Below are positions 26,345 through 33,750 of a DNA stretch of 39,559 nt, piece after piece. The position numbers were made by a program, and so were the translations under genes. A model generated the notes under the pieces. The model was not told where the DNA came from and searched no databases. It was given only the letters and a program-made list of their open reading frames with translations. Within the stretch, counting starts at the first letter, position 1. Each line of letters starts with the position of its first letter. This stretch comes from Solirubrobacterales bacterium (GTDB taxonomy: Bacteria; Actinomycetota; Thermoleophilia; Solirubrobacterales; Solirubrobacteraceae): contig JAOPZM010000025.1 of the NCBI GenBank assembly GCA_025964115.1, positions 1 to 39,559 of the forward strand. Direction: 5' to 3'.

Positions 26345-27046
26345 ATGAGTGAGAGTCCTTCGGGTCATCGAGTGCTCGTCGTCGACGATGAGCCCAACAT
26401 AGTCGAGGTCGTGACGATGGCGCTGCGCTACCAGGGCTTCGAGGTCGAGAGCGCGGCGAGCGGCCGCGAGGCCCTCGCGGCCGTGACCAGATTCAAGCCC
26501 CACCTGATGGTGCTGGACGTGATGCTTCCCGACATGGAGGGCTTCGAAGTGGCATCGCGGCTAGGCGCCCAGCGAGCCGGCGTGCCGATCATCTTCCTCA
26601 CTGCTCGCGACGCCACCGAGGACAAGGTGCGAGGCCTGACCGGCGGCGGCGACGACTACATGACCAAGCCCTTCAGCCTCGAGGAGCTCGTGGCCCGGAT
26701 CCGCACGATCCTGCGTCGCACCGGCCAGGCCTCGCCCGAGTCCGGACGCCTCGTGTTCGAGGATCTCGAGCTGGACGAGGAGTCGCGGGAGGTGACCCGT
26801 GCGGGGGCGCCGATCGAGCTCACCGCGACCGAATACCGCCTGCTGCGCTACCTGATGCTCAACCCCCGCCGCGTGATGACACGCGCCCAGCTCCTCGATC
26901 ACGTCTGGAACTACGACTTCGGCGGTGACGGCCGCGTGCTCGAGACCTACATCAGCTACCTCCGCAAGAAGCTCGACGTGCACGGTCCCTCGCTGATAAA
27001 GACTGTGCGCGGCGTCGGGTATGCGCTTCAGGCTCCGCGCGCCTGA
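26345..27046 (+). CDS. OmpR/PhoB-family response regulator
   Basis: RVLVVDDEPNIVEVVTMAL; LMVLDVMLPDMEG; winged-helix YRLLRYLMLNPRRVMTRAQLLDHVWNYDF...ETYISYLRKKLD. Confidence 0.95.
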   Translation: MSESPSGHRVLVVDDEPNIVEVVTMALRYQGFEVESAASGREALAAVTRFKPHLMVLDVMLPDMEGFEVASRLGAQRAGVPIIFLTARDATEDKVRGLTGGGDDYMTKPFSLEELVARIRTILRRTGQASPESGRLVFEDLELDEESREVTRAGAPIELTATEYRLLRYLMLNPRRVMTRAQLLDHVWNYDFGGDGRVLETYISYLRKKLDVHGPSLIKTVRGVGYALQAPRA

Positions 27047-28527
27047 TGGCGTCGCTGCGCGCGCGCGTACTGGCAAGCGTGCTCCTCCTCGCCGCGGCGG
27101 GCCTCGTGCTGCTGGCCGCCGTGACCTACGCCGAGCAGCGCTCGTTCCTGGAGGAACGGGTCAACCAGCAGCTCGAGGGCGCCGTGCCGACACTGTCATT
27201 CGCGCTGGACCGTCTCGGGGCTGGACCGCTCGGCAGCTCCAAAGGGGCCACTTCCGGGTCACCGAATGCCGGTGCGCCGAGGGGCCCGGGAGGCGCACCT
27301 GGCGGGCAGGTCAACCTGCCTCCGGGGACCTACGGCCAGCGCAGGGACGCCTCGGGCAAAGTCCTCCGTCACATCCAGATCGAGTACAGCGAAACCGAAA
27401 CCGTGCCTCCCACTCCGAAGCTCCCGGCACAGGTCCCGTTGGGGAAGCTCCTCACGGTCGGCTCCGTCGGCTCCTCCGGGCTCCAGTACCGCGTCTTTGC
27501 CAAACGGGATCCCGAGGACACGGGCGTCACAGTCGCGGCGGTACCGCTGCGCGAGGTGAACCAGACGCTGAGCCGGCTGCTCCTGGTCGAGAGCCTCGTA
27601 ATCGGCGGGGTCCTGCTGGCGCTCGGCGTCAGCGCATTCTTCGTGGTCCGCCTGGGTCTGCGGCCGCTGGATCGCATCGAGGTGACCGCCGGCGAGATTG
27701 CCGCCGGCCAGCTTTCGCGCCGCGTCAGCCCGGCGGACTCGCGAACGGAGGTCGGGCGCCTGGGGCTCGCGCTGAACGCGATGCTCGATCGCCTGGAGAA
27801 GGCGTTCGCCGACAGGACGCTCAGCGAAGAACGTCTGCGCCAGTTCCTTGCCGACGCCTCCCACGAGCTGCGGACACCGCTCGCATCGATTCGCGGCTAC
27901 GCCGAGCTGCACCGGATGGGAGCCACCGAGGATGCCGCCGGGACGGAGATGGCGATGCGACGGATCGAGGACGAGTCCAAGCGCATGGGCGTGCTGGTCG
28001 AGGATCTGCTGACGCTTGCACGCCTCGACGAGGAGCCCTCCGTGCGCAGGCAGGAGGTGGACGTCGCGGCGCTCGCCCGCGACGCCGCCGAAGACGCACG
28101 GGCGACCGCGCCCGATCGATCGATCAGCGTGAGCGCGCCAGCGTCGGCGCTCGTCTCGGGCGACCCCCATCAGCTGCACCAGGTGCTGGCGAACCTGACA
28201 CGAAACGCGCTCGTCCACACGCCGGCGGGAACGCCGATCGAGGTGTCCGTGTCGGAGGACGACCAGGCTGTGACCATCCGCGTGCGCGACCACGGGCCGG
28301 GCCTGCCGGCCAAAGCTCAGGAGAACATCTTCGATCGCTTCTGGCGGTCAGAGGGCGGCCGCGAGCGAGGCAAGGCGGGCGCAGGCCTGGGCCTCGCGAT
28401 CGTGCAGGGCGTCGTGGACGCGCACGGCGGACAGATAACCGCGGAAGACGCGCCTGGCGGAGGCGCGCTGTTCGCGGTGCGCCTGTCGACGCTGGCTCCC
28501 GAGCCGTCCCGGAGCGACTCGGCCTGA
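27046..28527 (+). CDS. Sensor histidine kinase (HAMP, HisKA, HATPase_c)
   Basis: LRQFLADASHELRTPLASIRGYAEL; N and G boxes NLTRNALVHT, DHGPGLP, GAGLGLAIVQGVVDAHGG; TGATG overlap with the RR gene. Confidence 0.95.
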   Translation: MASLRARVLASVLLLAAAGLVLLAAVTYAEQRSFLEERVNQQLEGAVPTLSFALDRLGAGPLGSSKGATSGSPNAGAPRGPGGAPGGQVNLPPGTYGQRRDASGKVLRHIQIEYSETETVPPTPKLPAQVPLGKLLTVGSVGSSGLQYRVFAKRDPEDTGVTVAAVPLREVNQTLSRLLLVESLVIGGVLLALGVSAFFVVRLGLRPLDRIEVTAGEIAAGQLSRRVSPADSRTEVGRLGLALNAMLDRLEKAFADRTLSEERLRQFLADASHELRTPLASIRGYAELHRMGATEDAAGTEMAMRRIEDESKRMGVLVEDLLTLARLDEEPSVRRQEVDVAALARDAAEDARATAPDRSISVSAPASALVSGDPHQLHQVLANLTRNALVHTPAGTPIEVSVSEDDQAVTIRVRDHGPGLPAKAQENIFDRFWRSEGGRERGKAGAGLGLAIVQGVVDAHGGQITAEDAPGGGALFAVRLSTLAPEPSRSDSA

Positions 28528-28649
28528 GCGCTCGCATGCGACGTTCTCAGCCGAAGCGCCGGGTCGTGTCGCGGTGTGGCTGGGGCGCCGCAAATTGCGA
28601 GGGTGGCCCTTGCCGGCAGCGATCGGGCGCGCTAGGCTCGCCTCAGTCT

Positions 28650-28670
28650 TCGTGCCCTAAACAGGCACGA
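28650..28670. other. Short hairpin in the HK-STAS intergenic region (terminator or leader)
   Basis: TCGTGCC-CTAAACA-GGCACGA. Confidence 0.35.
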
Positions 28671-28741
28671 GGATAGCTTGAGCGGTAGGACTCACGGCTC
28701 GCGTTCGGGGTGCACGTCGGGCCTGCCGCACACATCACGTT

Positions 28742-29167
28742 GTGTGCGGACACCTGATGCCAATCTCGAGCCACCGCAGACTCAGCCACAGCGCGGCGCG
28801 CCGCACAAGGCGCCCTCGGCTTCAGGTGCAGGAGCTCGCCGACGGCACTCTGCACAGGCTGATCCTGACGGGCGAGCTGGACATTGTGTCCTGCACCGAC
28901 CTGGAAGCCGGGATCTTCTCGCTGTGCAAGAGGGGCATCAGGTGGCTCGTGCTGGACATGAGCCGCGTCACGTTCATGGATCTGTGCGGCCTGCGGATGG
29001 TGCTGTTCGCGAGAGAACTCTGCGAATGGCAGGGATGCGAGTTTGGGCTCATTCCCGGGCCCGGCAGTGTGCAGCGCGTTTTCGAGCTGACCAACCTGCT
29101 CGATGTCCCCGCCGCTCCTAGCCAGGTGGCGAGGCGCTGCTCAGCCGGTCCGCTCCAGCCTTCCTGA
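28742..29167 (+). CDS. STAS-domain protein
   Basis: LHRLILTGELDIVSCTDLEAGIFSL...WLVLDMSRVTFMDLCGLRMVLFARELC. Confidence 0.82.
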   Translation: MCGHLMPISSHRRLSHSAARRTRRPRLQVQELADGTLHRLILTGELDIVSCTDLEAGIFSLCKRGIRWLVLDMSRVTFMDLCGLRMVLFARELCEWQGCEFGLIPGPGSVQRVFELTNLLDVPAAPSQVARRCSAGPLQPS

Positions 29168-29301
29168 GCGTAGTCCCCTTCCCCCTCTTCGGGACCACCT
29201 CAGCAGCTGGAGCGGACCGTGCCTTGCCGGGTCGCGAGATCCCCACCGAGTGCCCAGGCGCTCCACAGCCCGCTCCCAGGAAGCCCCTGTTTGATGGCCC
29301 C

Positions 29302-29880
29302 ATGATCAGCTCCCAGGCACACCTCCTGGCGACGGCGACCGGGCCGCACCTGTACTGGATCACGAGCCGGGCGGCCGGCATCGCCGCCCTGGTGCTCTCC
29401 AGCCTCTCGGTTTGCATCGGGCTGTTGATGGGCGGCCGCCTGATGAGGGGGCGAGGACCCGATCTGCGGGCGACCCACGAGGCGCTCTCACTGGCCACGC
29501 TGGCCGCTCTGCTCGTCCACGGGCTCACGCTGATCGGCGACGGCTTCCTGCGCCCGACGCTGGCGGACATCGCAGTGCCGTTCGTTAGCAGCTACAAGAC
29601 CCTGTGGACCAGCACGGGCATCGTCGCGTTCTGGGCGATGCTCATCCTCGGCCTCTCTTACTACGCGCGGACGCGGATCGGCATGCAGCGCTGGCGCCGG
29701 CTGCACCGGTTCACGGCGCTCGCCTGGGTGCTCGGCCTGGCGCACTCGCTCGGCGAGGGCACCGATGCGGGACAGACATGGTTCCTGGCCATGACCGCGA
29801 TCGTCGTCCTCCCCGCGCTGTCCCTGCTGGCCCTTCGCTGGCTGGGCGCCTCCCGCGAGCCTCAGGCCGGAGTCGCCTGA
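29302..29880 (+). CDS. Ferric reductase-like transmembrane protein (heme b)
   Basis: Multi-TM with paired histidines: ATHEALSLATLAALLVHGLTLIGD and RRLHRFTALAWVLGLAHSLGEG. Confidence 0.82.
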   Translation: MISSQAHLLATATGPHLYWITSRAAGIAALVLSSLSVCIGLLMGGRLMRGRGPDLRATHEALSLATLAALLVHGLTLIGDGFLRPTLADIAVPFVSSYKTLWTSTGIVAFWAMLILGLSYYARTRIGMQRWRRLHRFTALAWVLGLAHSLGEGTDAGQTWFLAMTAIVVLPALSLLALRWLGASREPQAGVA

Positions 29881-31061
29881 TGAGCGGCGTGGTCATCGTC
29901 GGCGGCGGCCTCGCCGGCCAGCGCTGCGCCGAGACGCTGCGCCGCAGCGGGTATCGGGACCCGATCGTGATGGTCTGCGGCGAGCCGCATCTCCCATATG
30001 ACCGTCCCCCGCTCTCCAAGGACCTGCTGTTCGACGGGGCCGCCGAGGAGTCGCTGTCGTTTCGCTCACCAGTGTGGTATGAGGAGAAGGCGGTCGAGCT
30101 GCGCCTCGGCGTCCCGGCCGTAGGGCTGGATACATTTGAACGCAGGGTCCACCTCGGCGACGGCTCGTGCGTCGCCTACGAGCACCTGCTGATCGCCACG
30201 GGCGCCCGTCCCCGCCGGATTCCGACGTTCGAGGGCTATGAGAACGTCACCACCCTGCGCACGCGTGAGGATGCATGCGGGCTTGGGGCGGCGCTCGTGC
30301 CCGGCACGCGGCTGCTCGTGATCGGCGCCGGGTTCATCGGACAGGAGGTAGCCTCGGCCGCGCGCAAGGCGGGTGTCCAGACGACGATCATCGAGGCCGC
30401 TTCCGCACCGCTTGAGAGCGTCCTCGGCAGCGAGCTGGGGGGATGGTTCGCCGATCTTCATCGTGCGAACGGAGCGAAGCTGCTGCTCGAGCATCGCGTC
30501 GCCGCCGTCCACGGGGACCGCCGAGCCGACGCCGTCACGCTCGACGACGGGCGCATGGTCCACTGCGACCACGTGCTGGTCGGCGTCGGGGTCGAACCCG
30601 ACCTGCGATGGCTCGGCTCGAGCGCTCTCGGCCGGCCGATCGCCGATCGTTCGGGGGTGCGCACCGACGCCGACGGCAGAACGGACATCGCGGGCATCTA
30701 TGCCGCAGGGGATGCCGCGGCAGCCTTCGACCCGCTGCTGGAGCGTCACGTGCTCGGCAACCACTGGGAGAGCGCCGGCCGGCAGGGCTCCCGCGCGGCC
30801 AGGGCGATGCTCGGGCTCGAACAGGGGCCAAGGGGCGTGTCGAGCTTCTGGAGCGATCTCTACGGCACGCGCGTGCAGTATCTCGGCCATGCCTCGCTGG
30901 CCGACGAGGTCAACGTCGACGGCGATCCGCAGGCGTGCGAGTTCACGGCGACCTTCACCATGCGGGAGCGGCCCGTGGCCGTGCTGCTCGTGGGCCGGTC
31001 GCAGATGCTTCCACGGGCCCGGGAGCTGCTCAGCGCCGCGACCGAGATGGCGTTCGCATGA
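29880..31061 (+). CDS. FAD-dependent NAD(P)H:ferredoxin reductase family oxidoreductase
   Basis: VVIVGGGLAGQRCAETLRRSGY; YDRPPLSKDLL; LLIATGARPR; LLVIGAGFIGQEVASAARKAG; IYAAGDAAAAFDPLL. Confidence 0.93.
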   Translation: MSGVVIVGGGLAGQRCAETLRRSGYRDPIVMVCGEPHLPYDRPPLSKDLLFDGAAEESLSFRSPVWYEEKAVELRLGVPAVGLDTFERRVHLGDGSCVAYEHLLIATGARPRRIPTFEGYENVTTLRTREDACGLGAALVPGTRLLVIGAGFIGQEVASAARKAGVQTTIIEAASAPLESVLGSELGGWFADLHRANGAKLLLEHRVAAVHGDRRADAVTLDDGRMVHCDHVLVGVGVEPDLRWLGSSALGRPIADRSGVRTDADGRTDIAGIYAAGDAAAAFDPLLERHVLGNHWESAGRQGSRAARAMLGLEQGPRGVSSFWSDLYGTRVQYLGHASLADEVNVDGDPQACEFTATFTMRERPVAVLLVGRSQMLPRARELLSAATEMAFA

Positions 31062-31264
31062 GCTACGTGGCGCACATCGAGGAGAGCGCCTGCGCCGCGC
31101 ATGGCGACTGTGAAGCCATCGCACCCGAGATCTTCCGCGTGGACGACGTCGCCGTCGTGATCGCGGACGGTCCCGACGAGCTGATGCTCGAGGCTGCTCG
31201 GGTCTGCCCGGCGGTCGCGATCCGCATCACCGAGCAGACCACGGGAGAGCAGCTCTTCCCGTGA
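31058..31264 (+). CDS. Single-cluster ferredoxin, CxxHxxC...CP type
   Basis: ESACAAHGDCEAIAPEIFRVDDVA...ARVCPAVAIRI; ATGA overlap with the reductase. Confidence 0.88.
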   Translation: MSYVAHIEESACAAHGDCEAIAPEIFRVDDVAVVIADGPDELMLEAARVCPAVAIRITEQTTGEQLFP

Positions 31265-31272
31265 GCAGTGCC

Positions 31273-31300
31273 TCACGCGTCGAGCGCTGACGGCGCGTGA
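31273..31300. terminator. Possible terminator hairpin after ferredoxin
   Basis: TCACGCG...CGCGTGA, 7-bp stem. Confidence 0.35.
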
Positions 31301-31344
31301 CTCCCGCGCGCCTCGCTGGCTCATGCGGCGAGCACCGGTCGCCG

Positions 31345-31360
31345 CTCAGGATCCTCTCAG
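31345..31360 (+). promoter_or_regulatory. Candidate response-regulator binding site (11-bp direct repeat) upstream of the S/K/E-rich gene
   Basis: CTCAGgatcctCTCAG, same motif and spacing as 25441-25456. Confidence 0.5.
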
Positions 31361-31438
31361 CCTCACTGCAGGGAACTCGGACATGCGGCGCGGAGACTGC
31401 GCCTGCAGGCAATCCGACACCCAACGATTGGAGCCACC

Positions 31439-31870
31439 ATGGACCCCCGCGACACACCCGCTGCCAGGCAGCCTCCCAGCCTCTCGCCGGAGCAACTCGA
31501 TGCCCGTGCGCTCGCCAGAAGCCGGCGCTCGGCGATGCGCCGTCGAGTCCATCGCATCCGCCGGGGCATCGCCGGGCTCGCCGCCGCGCTGTTCTCAGCC
31601 GCGTTCCTTGCCGTGTATGTGCAGCTCGCCTCGGGACACGACCCGGCGCTGTCCACGAAAAAAGGCACGACGGCCGCGAGCACCTCGATCGTCGCTGGCA
31701 CCGCCGCCAGCAAGAGCACCGCCGAAAAGAGCGCGGCCGAAAAACGGGCCACAGCGGAATCGTCGACGAGCTCATCCTCCGCCAGCAAGGAATCCTCGAG
31801 CGAATCGAGTTCCGCCGGTAGCAAAGAATCGAGCCAGGGCACCTCGGCCGTCACCACCTCGCAGTCATGA
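31439..31870 (+). CDS. Single-TM protein with long Ser/Ala/Lys/Glu-rich extracytoplasmic tail
   Basis: TM GIAGLAAALFSAAFLAVYVQL followed by TAASTSIVAGTAASKSTAEKSAAEKRATAESSTSSSSASKESSSESSSAGSKESS; stop overlaps the ApbE start. Confidence 0.75.
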   Translation: MDPRDTPAARQPPSLSPEQLDARALARSRRSAMRRRVHRIRRGIAGLAAALFSAAFLAVYVQLASGHDPALSTKKGTTAASTSIVAGTAASKSTAEKSAAEKRATAESSTSSSSASKESSSESSSAGSKESSQGTSAVTTSQS

Positions 31871-32859
31871 GACCCCAGACCGAGATCAGCGAGACGTTCG
31901 AGTGCTTCGGCTCGACGTGCGAGGCCTTCGTGATCGGCTCCGGGCGGGCAGGCTCAGCACGCGAGGCCAGCGAGCTGGTCAGGCGCAAGCTGCTGAGCTG
32001 GCATCTGCGCTTCTCGCGCTTCCTCGCCGACAGCGAGCTCTCTCGCCTGAACGGCGACCCGCGGGAGCTTGTGCCGCTGAGCCCGTTGATGGCTCGCCTG
32101 ACCAACGCAGTGGTGACCGCCGGATCGCTGACCGGCGGTCTCGTCGATGCGACCCTGATCGACCAGATCGAGCATGCCGGCTACGTTCGTGACCTGCACA
32201 CGGGACTCGCGCTGGCGGACGCTTTGGAGCTCGCCCCCCGGCGCAAACCCGCCGCGCCGGCGAGCTCGCCCGGCTGGCAGCAGCTAGACGTGGACCTCGC
32301 GGAGTGCAGCGTGCGGCGCCCTCCTGCGGTCAAGCTGGACAGCGGAGGCATCGCGAAGGGGCTGTTCGCGGACGTCCTCGCGAAGAGCCTCGCCAGCCAC
32401 GCGAGCTTTGCGATCAACTGCGCCGGCGACATCGCCATCGGCGGCGTCGAGGGGCTCACGCGCCCGGTCAGGGTCGAAAGCCCGTTCGATGGACACATAC
32501 TCCACACCTTCCGACTCGAGCGTGGCGGCATCGCGACGAGCGGCATCGGCCGGCGCAGCTGGCTCGACGCCGATGGGCGGCCGGCACACCACCTGCTGGA
32601 CCCGTCCACGGGTAAGCCCGCGTTCACGGGCGTCGTGCAGGTGACAGCGCTCGCGCCGGGGGCGCTGATGGCCGAGGTCCAGGCCAAGGCCGCGCTTCTC
32701 AGCGGGCCGAGCCGCGCGCCCAGGTGGCTGCCACACGGAGGCGTGATCGTGTTCGACGACGGCTCCCATCAGGTCATCGACCCACCCGGAGTGGTGACGC
32801 TCGGCCAGCTCTCAGCGTTCCGCCAGCGTCCTCGGACGCACGCCCTCGAGGATGCGTGA
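31867..32859 (+). CDS. apbE: FAD:protein FMN transferase (ApbE)
   Basis: LDSGGIAKGLFADVLA; FAINCAGDIAIGG; GIATSGIGRRSW; HHLLDPSTGKPA. Confidence 0.92.
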   Translation: MRPQTEISETFECFGSTCEAFVIGSGRAGSAREASELVRRKLLSWHLRFSRFLADSELSRLNGDPRELVPLSPLMARLTNAVVTAGSLTGGLVDATLIDQIEHAGYVRDLHTGLALADALELAPRRKPAAPASSPGWQQLDVDLAECSVRRPPAVKLDSGGIAKGLFADVLAKSLASHASFAINCAGDIAIGGVEGLTRPVRVESPFDGHILHTFRLERGGIATSGIGRRSWLDADGRPAHHLLDPSTGKPAFTGVVQVTALAPGALMAEVQAKAALLSGPSRAPRWLPHGGVIVFDDGSHQVIDPPGVVTLGQLSAFRQRPRTHALEDA

Positions 32860-33745
32860 CATGAGCACCTCCGTCTCCCCTCGCGCGCGTGGCCTCCTCA
32901 CATCAGCTTCGGCTCGCGACGACGCGCCGGCGGCCCCCGCCGTCGAGATCGTCATACCCGTTCACAACGAGCAGCAGGTGCTCGAGGCGAACGTTCGCAA
33001 GCTTCACCGCCACCTCCTCCGGGAGTTCACATTCACCTTTCAGATCACGATCGCCGACAACGCGAGCGCCGACACGACCCTCGAGGTGGCGCACGGGCTG
33101 GCCCGCGATCTCCCCGGGGTCACGGTCCTTCACCTCGACCGCAAGGGCCGCGGCCGGGCGTTGCGCGCGGCGTGGAGTCGCAGCGAGGCCGACGTGGTGG
33201 CCTATATGGACGTCGACCTGTCCACCGACCTCGCCGCCCTGGAGGACCTGCTGCTGCCGCTGCTGCAGGCTCGAGGGGACATCACGATCGGATCGCGGCT
33301 CGCGCCCGGCGCTCGAGTGACGAGAGGGGTGCGCCGCGAGCTGATCTCCCGCGCCTACAACCTGCTGTTGCACCTGCTCCTGGGCGTCGGCTTCTCCGAC
33401 GCCCAGTGCGGCTTCAAGGCGGCACGCCGTGAGGTGATCGCCGCGCTGCTCGACGACGTCGAGGATGAGTCCTGGTTCTTCGACACCGAGCTGCTCTACC
33501 TCGCGCAGCGGCGCAGGTTCGCGATCCGCGAGATCCCCGTTCGCTGGATCGAGGACGACGACTCGAGGGTCGACATCATCGCCGCCGCGCGTGAGGACCT
33601 GCACGGCATCATGCGCCTGCGAAGGGACGGACACAAGGAGACAGGGCTCCCCGAGAGCAGCCTCCTCGAGCAGGCGCGCCTGCGGCGAGCCGCAAGGCTG
33701 ATGGTCTCGTTCCGACGACGCGGCGTTCGCGATCAGGCCATCTGA
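32852..33745 (+). CDS. Family 2 glycosyltransferase (polyprenyl-phosphate glycosyltransferase-like)
   Basis: VEIVIPVHNEQQVLEANVRKLHRHL; ADVVAYMDVDLSTDLAALEDLL; ITIGSRLAPGARV; overlaps the ApbE end. Confidence 0.92.
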   Translation: MRDMSTSVSPRARGLLTSASARDDAPAAPAVEIVIPVHNEQQVLEANVRKLHRHLLREFTFTFQITIADNASADTTLEVAHGLARDLPGVTVLHLDRKGRGRALRAAWSRSEADVVAYMDVDLSTDLAALEDLLLPLLQARGDITIGSRLAPGARVTRGVRRELISRAYNLLLHLLLGVGFSDAQCGFKAARREVIAALLDDVEDESWFFDTELLYLAQRRRFAIREIPVRWIEDDDSRVDIIAAAREDLHGIMRLRRDGHKETGLPESSLLEQARLRRAARLMVSFRRRGVRDQAI

Positions 33746-33750
33746 GCACC

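Noticed and set aside
27021-28676. 551-aa ORF overlapping the histidine kinase on the same strand
   Set aside because: Alternative frame, Arg/Gly/Pro-rich; the kinase frame has all expected boxes
28631-28742. Riboswitch-like leader before the STAS gene
   Set aside because: Only one 7-bp hairpin; no conserved riboswitch core sequence recognised
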